A stretch of DNA of 64,000 bases from Planctomycetota bacterium (GCA_003671055.1 QWPV01000004.1:1-64000), one strand, 5' to 3'; positions 35,872 through 47,613 are shown, numbered from the stretch's first letter. A program made the numbers and translations. Notes: generated by a model not told the origin, from the sequence alone.

Positions 35872-36834
35872 TCAACCGAGCTCTGGGAAGAGCTTCTGCA
35901 CAACGGCAACGAGATCCTTCACATGCTGCGCGCTCTCCGCAAAGAGTGCGGCTTCCGCGTCGTTGAATTTCACTTCGACGACCTTCTCCATGCCGCCCTT
36001 GCCGAGAATGCACGGTACGCCGACGAAGAAACCCTTGCCTGTTTGACCAGGCGCAACACCAAACGCGTCTTCGCAGTAGGCCGCGCAAGGAAGAATGCGC
36101 TTCTTGTCCTTGATGATTGCTTCCGCCATTTGAATCACGCCAGCCGCAGGCGCGTAGTAAGCGCTCGTGCCCATGAGTTGCACGATTTCGCCGCCGCCAA
36201 CTTTCGCGCGCTGCACACACTCATTGATGTCTGCTTCGGAGAGCAACTGATCAATAGGAATGCCATGCACACTTGTGAAGCGAGGGAGCGGCACCATGTC
36301 GTCGCCGTGGCCACCGAGCAAGAGCGCTTGAATGTCCTCGACCGAGCAACCGAGTTTGAGCGAAAGGAATGCGCGGAAGCGCGCAACGTCCAAACATCCT
36401 GCTTGTCCGAGCACGCGACTTGCGGGGAATCCCGAACTCTTCCATGCGGTGTACACCATCGCATCGAGTGGATTCGAGAGCACGATGAGAATCGAGTTCG
36501 GCGCGTACTTCGCAACATTCTGCGAGACCTCGCGCACGATCTTCACGTTCGTCTGAATGAGATCATCGCGACTCATGCCTGGCTTGCGCGGAATACCTGC
36601 AGTGATGATGACGATGTCGCTGTCGGCGATGAGCGCGTAGTCGCTGCCACCTTCGATGCGGCAATCGAATCCTTCAATCGGCGCAGCTTCGTACAAGTCG
36701 AGCGCCTTCCCCTTTGCAACGCCCTCAGCGATATCGAGGAGCACGATGTCTCCAAGTTCCTTTGATGCAGCCCACACTGCGCAAGCAGCACCTGTATTTC
36801 CAGCTCCGATGATCGAGATCTTTGCGCGACGCAT
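35872..36834 (-). CDS. mdh: malate dehydrogenase (LDH-like type)
   Basis: 320 residues. NAD-dependent malate/oxaloacetate interconversion in the TCA cycle. The Rossmann start is ISIIGAGNTGAACAVWAA, then VLLDIAEG, TAGIPRKPGMSRDDL, the catalytic-loop IVLSNPLDAMVYTAWK and the proton-acceptor His in LLGGHGDDMVPLPR. Arg in RKPGMSRDDL is the substrate-loop residue pattern of malate dehydrogenases (Arg at the position equivalent to lactate dehydrogenase Gln102). The start MRRAKISIIG is chosen because the frame upstream lies in an A/T-richer leader without homology. Confidence 0.95.
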   Translation of the reverse strand: MRRAKISIIGAGNTGAACAVWAASKELGDIVLLDIAEGVAKGKALDLYEAAPIEGFDCRIEGGSDYALIADSDIVIITAGIPRKPGMSRDDLIQTNVKIVREVSQNVAKYAPNSILIVLSNPLDAMVYTAWKSSGFPASRVLGQAGCLDVARFRAFLSLKLGCSVEDIQALLLGGHGDDMVPLPRFTSVHGIPIDQLLSEADINECVQRAKVGGGEIVQLMGTSAYYAPAAGVIQMAEAIIKDKKRILPCAAYCEDAFGVAPGQTGKGFFVGVPCILGKGGMEKVVEVKFNDAEAALFAESAQHVKDLVAVVQKLFPELG

Positions 36835-36984
36835 TTCGTTCAGTACTCCAAAGTCGTGGTGAGGATGAGTGAGTCCCTTCGGGTTCGCCGAAGAGGGGAA
36901 CAGAGCATAGGGTGGAACGGCCGACGTGCGGGATCGCTGCTTCGAGTAATGCAACACAAGTCAGCTTCCCAAGTCTTCTGCACC

Positions 36985-37024
36985 CAAAAAAGCATGCAGC
37001 CGTCCCATTTCTGGAACGGCTGCA
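36985..37024 (-). terminator. terminator of tRNA-Ile
   Basis: The stem TGCAGCCGTCCC / GGAACGGCTGCA (36995-37006 with 37013-37024, one mismatch) is followed on the minus strand by a run of six T, 9 bp after the tRNA. Confidence 0.85.
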
Positions 37025-37032
37025 TATGCGAA

Positions 37033-37106
37033 TGGGCCTGAAAGGACTCGAACCTTCGACCTCACCCTTATCAGGGGTGCGCTCTAGCCAGCTGAGCTAC
37101 AAGCCC
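37033..37106 (-). tRNA. tRNA-Ile (anticodon GAT)
   Basis: Minus-strand cloverleaf: acceptor GGGCTTG with CAGGCCC, D arm GCTCAGCTGGCTAGAGC, anticodon arm CACCC-CTGATAA-GGGTG, T loop TTCGAGT. Anticodon GAT reads isoleucine codons. CCA is not encoded. It stands alone, not inside an rRNA operon, where GAT isoleucine tRNAs often sit. Confidence 0.95.
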
Positions 37107-37167
37107 CACGCGGAGGGCGAGGAGTATAGCAAGAAGAGGAATCAAAACCACTCGCGCGCGAATGCCT

Positions 37168-38151
37168 TTACCACGCTGCAAGATCCCCAACGAGCGGCTC
37201 GACAAGGTCCTTGATAGTGACCAATCCAAGTGGTCTATCGGGGCGTTCTGCGACGATCGCCATCGGCACACGAGCAGCGCGCATCGCCGTAAGCGCGGTG
37301 AGCGCTGGGGTCTCGGGCGGCAAGATTGGAATTGCCGTGACAAGTGAAGCGGTCTGTGCTGCGGGAGAAAGAAGCACGTCAAGTGCGGAGACAATGCCGA
37401 GCACGGTTCCTGATTGATCAACCGCAGGAAGTCGACTGAACGGCGCGCGCCGAAGCACTTCGAGCCGATCAAGCGCTGTCACCCCGATGCTCAGCGTCAC
37501 CACTTGTTTCCATGGCACCATTTCGGCACCGATCATTACGCCGCGCATCGTGAACACGCGTTCAGCGATTCCCATCTGCTGCTCACTCATGCTGTCGCTC
37601 TCTTCATGCAAGAGCATGAAAACACGTTGGCGTGCATCGATCGGCGCACCCGCGCGTGATGCCCCGGTCGCGCGAGAAATTCCGTGCGCGAGTGCAGAGA
37701 GCACCGGAAGGATGCCCGTCCATGTGCACAGCAGTCTGAGGAACCACAACGGTCGCGCGAAGGTCGGCATCCAACGGTCCGCATTCGTGCGGAAGAGTTC
37801 TTTCGGCATCACGTCGCCGATGATGAAAAGCATCGGCGTGAGGATGGCAAGTTCTGCGACGACTGCAGCCCACGTCGAAAGCCCCATCGCTTCGAGGCCA
37901 GTTGCGATGCCGAGTCCGCCGATCCAACCGCCACACGCTTGACCGAGGAGCGCCGTACTCAGCACTCGCTCCGGCGCGCGAAGCTCGCGTTCAAGCACCA
38001 CTGCCCGCGCATCACCTCGGGCAGCTCGCACGAACAACCGAACGCGGCTAAGCGTGTAAATGCCTGTTTCAAGGCCCGATGCAATTCCCGCGAGCATCAT
38101 TCCACCGAGCGCGATGCCGGCGTACATGAACACATCAGAAGGATGACTCAT
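37168..38151 (-). CDS. CNNM/CorC-family membrane protein (second of pair)
   Basis: 327 residues. DUF21/CNNM transmembrane part with helices near 10-30 and 90-150 (GIALGGMMLAGIASGLETG and FIIGDVMPKELF), then two CBS motifs (ALDRLEVLRRAPFSRLPAV with GTVLGIVSALDVLL, and VPMAIVAERPDRPLGLVTI). Members of this family handle divalent cations, mainly Mg2+ export. It lacks the C-terminal CorC/HlyC domain of its neighbour. Overlaps 38148-39416 by 4 bp, so the two are probably made as a heterodimeric pair. Confidence 0.85.
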   Translation of the reverse strand: MSHPSDVFMYAGIALGGMMLAGIASGLETGIYTLSRVRLFVRAARGDARAVVLERELRAPERVLSTALLGQACGGWIGGLGIATGLEAMGLSTWAAVVAELAILTPMLFIIGDVMPKELFRTNADRWMPTFARPLWFLRLLCTWTGILPVLSALAHGISRATGASRAGAPIDARQRVFMLLHEESDSMSEQQMGIAERVFTMRGVMIGAEMVPWKQVVTLSIGVTALDRLEVLRRAPFSRLPAVDQSGTVLGIVSALDVLLSPAAQTASLVTAIPILPPETPALTALTAMRAARVPMAIVAERPDRPLGLVTIKDLVEPLVGDLAAW

Positions 38152-39416
38152 TCATCGCCCTCCTGCGAAACGAGCACCGTCTCAACGCGTGCGCCATCCA
38201 TCGACTCGACTTCGAGCAGCACGTTGCCCAACTGGATGCGGTCACCCACGCGTGGAACTCGCGTCAATCGATCAAGCACGAGCCCAGCCACAGTGCTCGT
38301 GCGGCCCGATCGGATTTGAAGCCCGAAGACCTCACTCCACCGCTGCGCACTCATCTCACCACTCACGCGCCAACGACCATCGGGAAGTTCGACTGGTGAT
38401 GCGAGCGGATGTTCGCCAGTGCCAACGATGTCGCCGATGATTTCCTCAACGCAGTCCTCGACTGCGACAACGCCTGCTGTGCCTCCGTATTCATCAACAG
38501 CGATCGCGAGCTTTACCCCGGTCTTGCGAAAGTGCTCGAGCAAGTGCTCAAGCGACGCGAGTTCAGGAATGAAATGCACCTGCTGCAACGAATCCGCGAT
38601 GCTGCGACGGGGCTGCGTGAGCAACCATGATTTCACTGGTAGGAGACCGCGGATATCGTCCACGCCCTCGCCGACAATCGGAAAATGCGTGAGACGAAAA
38701 CTCGCCGCAGCCTCGAGTACATCGCGCTCGCTCGCGTCCATCTCAAGCCAAGCCATGTCGACGCGCGGCGTCATGACATCGCGCACACGAAGTCGGCGCA
38801 ATCGCACGACACCTTCGAGAACGCCTTGTTCTGCAGCGTCGATCGATCCACTCTGCGCGGAAAGATCGAGTAGCGCTGCGAGTTCTTCCTTCGTGAGCCT
38901 CGGCGCTTCTTGTGCCTTGCCGACAAGGCGTGCCAAGGGCGTGATGAAGAATTCATCGAGCACGTTTCGCACGGGCGCGACAACCGAATCGAATGCGATA
39001 GCCGGATACACGAGGAGTGCTGCGAGCCGCACGCGATCGAGCATCGCAAGTGCTTTCGGGAGAAGTTCACCCGCGACGACGCATCCAAAGATGGAAGCAA
39101 GCGCGAGCGCGGCCTTCCCCCACGGCGATCCACCGACTCGCGTGAAGAGCACTGTGCTCGCCACGAAGTACGCACTCGAACAGAGGATGGCGCCGATCAT
39201 CGTCGAGAGCAAGAGCGCACGCGGTCGACGACACAATCGCTCCACCAACGCAGATGCATGTGGATGTGTGCGCTTCATCGCGACACGATCTGATGCGGTC
39301 AATCCGAAGAGTGCCGTTTCGACTGCTGCAAAGAACGCGATCCCTGCAACCATCGGAATCATCGCGATGCCCACGGCGATTTCTGCGATGCCAGCAACTT
39401 CGCTCTCAATGCTCAT
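38148..39416 (-). CDS. CNNM/CorC-family membrane protein with CorC_HlyC domain
   Basis: 422 residues. Transmembrane DUF21 domain (AGIAFFAAVETALFGLTASDRV, GCVVAGELLPKALAML shown in part), CBS pair from about 215 (VRDVMTPRVDMAWLEMDAS, FRLTHFPIVGEGVDDIRGLL) and a CorC/HlyC domain (LAIAVDEYGGTAGVVAVEDC). The DEYGG motif is a family hallmark. Likely divalent cation export or homeostasis at the inner membrane. Overlaps the following gene (38151) and the preceding HscB-like gene (39413). Confidence 0.9.
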   Translation of the reverse strand: MSIESEVAGIAEIAVGIAMIPMVAGIAFFAAVETALFGLTASDRVAMKRTHPHASALVERLCRRPRALLLSTMIGAILCSSAYFVASTVLFTRVGGSPWGKAALALASIFGCVVAGELLPKALAMLDRVRLAALLVYPAIAFDSVVAPVRNVLDEFFITPLARLVGKAQEAPRLTKEELAALLDLSAQSGSIDAAEQGVLEGVVRLRRLRVRDVMTPRVDMAWLEMDASERDVLEAAASFRLTHFPIVGEGVDDIRGLLPVKSWLLTQPRRSIADSLQQVHFIPELASLEHLLEHFRKTGVKLAIAVDEYGGTAGVVAVEDCVEEIIGDIVGTGEHPLASPVELPDGRWRVSGEMSAQRWSEVFGLQIRSGRTSTVAGLVLDRLTRVPRVGDRIQLGNVLLEVESMDGARVETVLVSQEGDE

Positions 39417-39922
39417 CGCGCGCTCTCCCCCGCACCACGGTCGAGTTGCTCAAGCATTCGCTGCGCCGCGCGTAAGACATTCATCCCGAGCCACACATGG
39501 TGCGTTGCGTCTGGCGTCAACACGCTTCCATTGTCTCCCTCGTTAAACGCGCGTGCGATGTCGGCGATCGCGCTGTCTTTGAGACGAGCTCCTTCTTCCT
39601 TGAGTTCTCGCAGCACACTCTCATCGCCGCACGCGGCATCGAGACGCTCGCGCAACTCCATCATTTCGAGCAAAAAACCCGCCGGAAGTGCGCGTTCATC
39701 ACTTGGAGGAGCGTGTCGCGCTTGGAGCAACGCTGCACTTCGCAGCAGTGGATCGAGAAGCGCTTGATACGCATCGTTCAAACGCGCGGCATCCGCGACA
39801 TCGCCTCCCGCATCAGGATGCGCAGTCGCAACACGTCGCATCCACGCTCGACGAAGTTCGTCCGCACTGAGATTGAAACTCGGCGCAAGTCCAAGAACAT
39901 TGAATGGGCAGAACGCACTCAA
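39413..39922 (-). CDS. hscB: HscB-like J-domain co-chaperone
   Basis: 169 residues. J domain (DELRRAWMRRVATAHPDAGGD) with the HPD tripeptide that activates Hsp70 ATPase. The C-terminal helical part FLLEMMELRERLDAA matches the HscB/Jac1 segment that binds the IscU scaffold. HscB helps transfer iron-sulfur clusters with HscA. No isc or suf gene lies in the window; the operon companions are a PilB-like ATPase and CNNM proteins, so the functional link is unclear. Overlaps both neighbours by 4 bp. Confidence 0.82.
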   Translation of the reverse strand: MSAFCPFNVLGLAPSFNLSADELRRAWMRRVATAHPDAGGDVADAARLNDAYQALLDPLLRSAALLQARHAPPSDERALPAGFLLEMMELRERLDAACGDESVLRELKEEGARLKDSAIADIARAFNEGDNGSVLTPDATHHVWLGMNVLRAAQRMLEQLDRGAGESAR

Positions 39923-41601
39923 TCCGTGCCAGAAACCCTTTCGATCTCGTCGAAGCTTGTCATGCCGTTTGCGACGAGTTGGAATCCGTACGACTGCAGC
40001 GTGGTGAATAGACTGCCCGAGAGTGATTCTCGGATTTGTGCGATGGTCGGCTTTTTCAAAATCACATCGCGAAGGTTGTCATTGAACTCCACCATCTCGA
40101 AGATTGCGCGCCGCCCGTAGAAACCTGTGTCGAGACAGTACGCGCAACCTTGGGGCGCGTAGATCTGTGCAACGCCGTGCACAGACTTGCCCATGCGCAT
40201 CTGTTGCGCAGGCGTTGGAACCACTGCTTTTCTGCAGGTTCCGCACAGTACGCGCACGAGTCGTTGCGCAATTACGAGGTTGAGCGCGTTCGCGACTTGG
40301 TAACTCTCGACGCCGAGATCCATGAGTCGGAAGATCGTTCCGATCGTGTCGCGAGCGTGGACGGTCGAGAAAACAAGGTGACCCGTCATTGCTGCTTGCA
40401 TCGCAACCGTTGCAGTTTCAAGATCTCGGATTTCGCCCACCAAGATGACGTCAGGATCCTGACGCAGCACCGAACGGAGAAGTCCACCGAACGTATGCCC
40501 CTGCTTGCCATCAATCGGAATCTGCGTGGCGCCGTCGATCTGATACTCGACAGGATCTTCAATCGTGATTGCGTTCCGTTCCACAAGATTGATTTCACGC
40601 AAGCATGAGTACAGCGAAGTCGTCTTGCCCGATCCTGTTGGACCGCACACAAGAATGAGACCCGCATCGCGATTGCAGACGACGCGAACCTTCTCATACA
40701 TCCACGGCAACAGTCCCATCTCATGCAAACGACCTGGAGCAGTCGCGGGATCAAGCACGCGCACCACCATCTTCTGACCATGCACCGCTGGCGTGAGACT
40801 CACGCGGTAATCAACGCGACGAGACTTCACGTTCACGGTGAAGTGGCCGTCAAGCACTTCGTTCTTCATGCTCTGATCGAAATGGCAGAGCACTTTCACC
40901 ACACCGAGAATCCGACGGAAGACCTGCAGCGGTAGATCACACACCGTCACCATCGTTCCATCGACGCGAAAGCGCACCACGGCAACATCGGTGCGAGGCT
41001 CGATATGCAAATCGCTCGCACGGGCGCGGAAGCATGCGAGCAAGAGCAGTCGATAGATGTAGACGCTTTCTGCTGGCGCGTCGTCACCGGAATCACCCTC
41101 GCCCTGCGCAGCGTGCATCACAGCGCCGCGTGCATCGACGAGCGCGATGTCGGTCTCGCCGAACTGCTTCGCTAAACTCGAGTCAATGACGCGTCGGATA
41201 TCTGCTTCATAACTCGATTGCGCGACAACTTCTCTCGCATCGATGTCGATGGTCGCCTGCGGCCGTGCACGCGCCTGCTGCGGCGGAGGAGTCGCGGACT
41301 TCACTGGTTCGGCGCCTTGGGGTTCGAGGAAGCGAATCTCTATCGAACCGATCCGAATGATGTCGCCGTTTCCGAGCACCTGAAGCGGAACCTTCGCGCC
41401 ATTCACCTTCATGCCGTTACGGGAACCGAGGTCGCGGACTTGCCAGAGCCCGTCAATAGTCTCAATGACGCAGTGCTGACGGCTCAAGCCATCGTCGTTG
41501 TAGTTGATTTCATTTTCTGGAAGTCGTCCGACACGAACTGGTTCGGCTGCGAGATCCATGCGCCGCGTCCAACGCGGGCTTGTTACTTCAAGAAATGCCA
41601 T
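39919..41601 (-). CDS. FHA-domain fusion of a PilB/GspE-type secretion ATPase
   Basis: 560 residues. The N-terminal FHA domain (about 20-80) has GRLPENEINYNDDGLSRQHC and LGSRNGMKVNG, which bind phosphothreonine. After a Pro/Gln/Arg-rich linker comes an N2-like domain and the ATPase: Walker A CGPTGSGKTTSLYS, Asp box TIEDPVEYQIDG, Walker B VILVGEIRDLETA, His box GHLVFSTVHARDT and the tetracysteine zinc site (VLCGTCRKAV and GCAYC). It powers type IV pilus extension or type II secretion. FHA fused to PilB is unusual and suggests control by Ser/Thr phosphorylation. Start MAFLEVTSPRW because the upstream 18 residues are unlike the rest. Confidence 0.9.
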   Translation of the reverse strand: MAFLEVTSPRWTRRMDLAAEPVRVGRLPENEINYNDDGLSRQHCVIETIDGLWQVRDLGSRNGMKVNGAKVPLQVLGNGDIIRIGSIEIRFLEPQGAEPVKSATPPPQQARARPQATIDIDAREVVAQSSYEADIRRVIDSSLAKQFGETDIALVDARGAVMHAAQGEGDSGDDAPAESVYIYRLLLLACFRARASDLHIEPRTDVAVVRFRVDGTMVTVCDLPLQVFRRILGVVKVLCHFDQSMKNEVLDGHFTVNVKSRRVDYRVSLTPAVHGQKMVVRVLDPATAPGRLHEMGLLPWMYEKVRVVCNRDAGLILVCGPTGSGKTTSLYSCLREINLVERNAITIEDPVEYQIDGATQIPIDGKQGHTFGGLLRSVLRQDPDVILVGEIRDLETATVAMQAAMTGHLVFSTVHARDTIGTIFRLMDLGVESYQVANALNLVIAQRLVRVLCGTCRKAVVPTPAQQMRMGKSVHGVAQIYAPQGCAYCLDTGFYGRRAIFEMVEFNDNLRDVILKKPTIAQIRESLSGSLFTTLQSYGFQLVANGMTSFDEIERVSGTD

Positions 41602-41713
41602 AACGGAGATCGTACAGCGCGAGACAACTAAAATTTGAATGCAACGAAACGCCAAGACCGCTTTGCGTGCGCTTCCTTCCGCTTAGAATCCTGTTCCACG
41701 AGGGCGCCTAGTC

Positions 41714-42175
41714 ATGTTCAAACTCTTCATCGGTAACCTCAGTTTTCACACCAGCGCAGACCGCCTCCGGCAAGTCTTCTCAAAGTTCGGAGAAGTAACC
41801 GAGGTGTTCCTCGGCACTGACCCGAATTCTGGTCGCTCGCGTGGGTTTGGCTTTATCTCGATGGGAACGCAAGACAGCGGACTCGCTGCGATCGCCGCGC
41901 TCGACGGCAAAGATCTCGAAGGCCGAACGATCGTCGTCAATGCCGCGGAGAAACGCACGAAACCCACTGCAAAGTCGGACGAGTCCCGCGCGAGCGGAAA
42001 AGGCGGCGCTTCAGGTGGTGCAAAAAAGACTGCCGCGAAGAGCCCACCGAATGCTGCGCTCCCACCGCATGGCTTTGAAGGTCATCACGACAGCACGCGA
42101 CAATGGGACCATGGAAGAGATCGCGATCGCGCGCATGATGAGAAACGCGAACAACGCTTCGACCGCGAACCGTGA
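41714..42175 (+). CDS. RRM RNA-binding protein
   Basis: 153 residues. One RNA recognition motif: RNP2 LFIGNL at 4-9 and RNP1 RGFGFISM near 43-50, both complete. The tail (about 80-153) is charged and low-complexity, ending with DRDRAHDEKREQRFDRE. Single-RRM proteins of this kind are found in cyanobacteria and planctomycetes and act in RNA metabolism, often at low temperature. Convergent with the second RRM gene. Confidence 0.9.
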   Translation: MFKLFIGNLSFHTSADRLRQVFSKFGEVTEVFLGTDPNSGRSRGFGFISMGTQDSGLAAIAALDGKDLEGRTIVVNAAEKRTKPTAKSDESRASGKGGASGGAKKTAAKSPPNAALPPHGFEGHHDSTRQWDHGRDRDRAHDEKREQRFDREP

Positions 42176-42248
42176 TGACTTGCGAGCAGGACCGCGCAGC
42201 ATGATGCTTCGTCATATCGCGCGCTGCAGAAAACCGAATCCTTACTAA

Positions 42249-43484
42249 TTACTTGGTCTTGGTTGCTTTCGACGCAGGCTTGGCTGCTTTCGCAACTTTT
42301 GCGACCTTCGCCACCTTGGTGACTTTGGCAACCTTCGCGACCTTCGTGACTTTCGCAACCTTAGTGACCTTCGCAACCTTGGCTACCTTGGCTACTTTGG
42401 CTACTTTGACAACCTTAGTCACCTTAGCTGCTTTGGCAACTGTTGCTTCCTTCGCAATTTTTTCGACCTTGGCAACCTTCGCTACTTTGGCAACCTTCGC
42501 TACTTTCGCTACTTTCGCGACCTTCGCAACCTTGGCAATCTTTTTAGGTGCCTCTTCTTTCGTGTTGCTCGGGACGCTTGAAGACTTCGACGCTTTCACG
42601 ACGCTCGCGAGCTTCGCCGCAGTCGAGGTCGCCTTGGACGTTGCCAACGACGCACTCTGAGCGAGCGGCTTCGCTGGCGATGCTGATGCTGCTGCTGATG
42701 GAACTGGTGCAGCTGTGGTTCCGAGTGGCCTTGCCATCGGGCGCACAGGGCCTCCGACAGTTCCTGAGAATGGACGAGCGACGACTCTTGTCGGTGCTCC
42801 GGCGTATCCTGAAAGCGAGCCGGACCCTGCACCCGCGGTCGGAGCACTCGAGTTTCGCACGGGAAATGCTGAGGTTCCAGATGACATGGGGCGACTTGTG
42901 ATTCCCATCGATGTGTTCGGCGCGAGGCTCGGTCGTGGTGCTGTGGATGGATCCATCGGACCGACACCCGACAGCGGCGCTGATGCGCGCAAAGGCGCGC
43001 CTTCCTCTGCGCGAGCGGAGTAGCCGCCGATTGGCCTCGAGGATCGAGGCGCAAAAGCGCTTGGCGCGTTCGAGGGATACTCAGAACGCGAACTCCCGAA
43101 AGAGGATCCACCAGCACTCGCACCAGGGCTTCGTCGTGGATTTGCGCGACCACCAAATCGCGCGACGCCACCGCCGCGATTCATATGTGGACCGAACGGA
43201 CCTGTTTGCACAGGGCGCTCCTGCACGGCCGCCTTCTTCTTCACAACTTCGTTAATCACGAGCTCTTTGCCCAGCAAGCGTTTCCCGATGTTTGCAGCGA
43301 TTGCCGCACGACCTAGCTCAGGATCACGCACCATGATGATGGCAAAACCCTTGCTTTTCTCGGTATCGGGATTGATCGCGATGACCGCGTCTTCGATCGG
43401 AACAAACGGCGCGAAGAGCTCACGAATTTGCTCAATCTTGGTTCGAGGCTCGAGATTGCCCACGTAGATTTTGAACATAGCCAT
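42249..43484 (-). CDS. RRM protein with a long Lys-Val-Ala repeat tail
   Basis: 411 residues. N-terminal RRM: RNP2 IYVGNL, RNP1-like KGFAIIMV (aromatic residues partly lost). Then a Gly/Ser/Pro/Arg-rich middle (about 90-290) and a C-terminal tail of about 100 residues built from KVA, KVT and KIA tripeptides, strongly basic, resembling histone-H1-like or AlgP-like tails that bind nucleic acid. It could compact RNA or DNA or form condensates. Start MAMFKIYVGNL rather than an upstream in-frame ATG whose 28 residues are poor. Confidence 0.85.
   Translation of the reverse strand: MAMFKIYVGNLEPRTKIEQIRELFAPFVPIEDAVIAINPDTEKSKGFAIIMVRDPELGRAAIAANIGKRLLGKELVINEVVKKKAAVQERPVQTGPFGPHMNRGGGVARFGGRANPRRSPGASAGGSSFGSSRSEYPSNAPSAFAPRSSRPIGGYSARAEEGAPLRASAPLSGVGPMDPSTAPRPSLAPNTSMGITSRPMSSGTSAFPVRNSSAPTAGAGSGSLSGYAGAPTRVVARPFSGTVGGPVRPMARPLGTTAAPVPSAAASASPAKPLAQSASLATSKATSTAAKLASVVKASKSSSVPSNTKEEAPKKIAKVAKVAKVAKVAKVAKVAKVAKVEKIAKEATVAKAAKVTKVVKVAKVAKVAKVAKVTKVAKVTKVAKVAKVTKVAKVAKVAKAAKPASKATKTK
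42265..42544 (-). repeat. Lys-Val-Ala tripeptide-coding repeat
   Basis: Imperfect 9-bp tandem units inside the gene above, read as AAGGTNGCG-like on the minus strand. The units keep the protein frame but vary in third positions (GCA/GCG/GCC, GTC/GTT/GTA), so the array has drifted under coding selection. Confidence 0.85.
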
Positions 43485-44216
43485 AGGAATGTCTTTCGTT
43501 CGTTTCCCGCCAAAAGACATCCCCCACCAGACGCTGTAATGCCAGCGCGAGACGCTGTTGGAAGCCATTCCGAATCAACGCACCGACACTGTCTAAAGAA
43601 CGATCAAGATTGTCAAGCAGTCCAACGGCCGTTCCCCAAAAATTCTTAGATGAGCGAGGGCATGCCACGCCCAACAACGAGCCGTCCATCAACCGGCGGT
43701 TCCCAAACGATCACCATCGATCACTGCGCGTCGGGAGTCCATCAGCAATCCCCAAATAGGAGCGGCACCCACCGTCAACGCTCAAGGTACCAGCGCACTG
43801 GCGACGCACAGCCGCCGAATGCGTCACGAACAGGACGCAACCGTCCACCGCCTTTGCCCCCGCCCAAGCGAATGCGTGCACATGCGCGAGACCTCTCCAC
43901 CGTTTCGACAGAATCCGCCATCAATCAACACGCGCATCGCTTCGAAGCGAAGTCCCACCTTCAAGCACTGCGATTCAAGCGAAAAGACTCGAATTCAATT
44001 GAGTCGAAACCAAGGCCAAAACCCGAAACCAGAATCGAACTTCAAGTAGTCAGGGTTCGACACATTTGAAGCATCTCGGGGCCGCCACCATAAAACAGGC
44101 AACGCACGCACCGAAGATCCAGACGCGCGAGAAAACACCCAAGCCTTGAAACGCCGTTCAATCTCGCAAGCCATCCGGCAATCGAAAAAGAACACATGGC
44201 GCACACGCCGCGCATG
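43485..44216. other. 732-bp region without a supported gene
   Basis: Between the KVA-repeat gene start and the 5S terminator. A plus-strand open frame at 43650-44069 is compositionally unlike the neighbouring genes and has no domain. No tRNA fold or strong hairpin was found. The left part probably holds the promoter of the RRM gene. Confidence 0.5.
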
Positions 44217-44259
44217 CCAAAAATAAAAAGGGCTCTGTCGAGTTTCCTCGACAGAGCCC
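44217..44259 (-). terminator. rRNA operon terminator
   Basis: A perfect 13-bp stem GGGCTCTGTCGAG / CTCGACAGAGCCC with a GAAA tetraloop on the minus strand, followed by TTTTTATTTTT. It begins 5 bp after the 5S end. Confidence 0.92.
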
Positions 44260-44264
44260 ATTAA

Positions 44265-44370
44265 GCCGGCAATCACCTACTTTCCCGCTGAGCAGTATCA
44301 TTGGCGACAAGGTCTTAACTTCTGTGTTCGGGATGGGAACAGGTGTGACCCCTTGTCTATATTCACCGGC
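44265..44370 (-). rRNA. rrf: 5S ribosomal RNA
   Basis: Minus-strand sequence contains the conserved blocks CACACCTGTTCCCATCCCGA and GAAGTTAAGACC plus GGGAAAGTAGGTGA. The ends pair (GCCGGTG with TTGCCGGC), giving about 106 nt. It is downstream of 23S in the same unit. Confidence 0.93.
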
Positions 44371-44373
44371 AAT

Positions 44374-44403
44374 CCATGGAGTGCCATTCCTGGCACTCCA
44401 TGG
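44374..44403 (-). other. hairpin just upstream of 5S
   Basis: A perfect 13-bp stem CCATGGAGTGCCA / TGGCACTCCATGG with a GGAA tetraloop in the RNA, three bases before the 5S 5' end. Likely a processing signal for 5S maturation. Confidence 0.6.
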
Positions 44404-44562
44404 TGATAAATCGTGCAATGTGTCGCGCTTCGAATCACTCAAGACAAATCATGGACTTCATGAAAATCTAGAGCGGTCGTAAACTGCATGTCTAACGAGC
44501 GAAGTCGGCGACCAGTCAGCCGACCGCAGAAAAACTGCGATTCGGAGACCGGTAGACGCGAC

Positions 44563-47317
<2,755 letters not shown>

Positions 47318-47613
47318 GCGTCTACCGAACCCCGAATTTGACTTCGTTGGTTCGCTAAATGATCAACGAGACCAGTTCGTGACAAACGCATTTCGCGCTT
47401 GCGCACTTGCTGGCCTCTAGCATGCCACCCATCGATTTACAGGTGACACACATTTCGCCTTCTAGCTGCTCGTTAAACTCATTGCAATTTACGCGACACC
47501 AACCATTCCGCAAGTTCCACACATTGAGCCTGAGCTGGCTTTCGCCATCACCGGTTCGCTGCACTTCCTTTACGGAATTCTGGTGTCGCCTTATCACGAC
47601 ATCATTGCACTGA

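Noticed and set aside
42265-42544. CRISPR-like array
   Set aside because: Units are 9 bp, without spacers, and keep the reading frame of a protein tail.
43650-44069. 139-codon open frame before the rRNA unit
   Set aside because: Composition is Pro/Arg/Thr/Ser-rich and random, with no domain.
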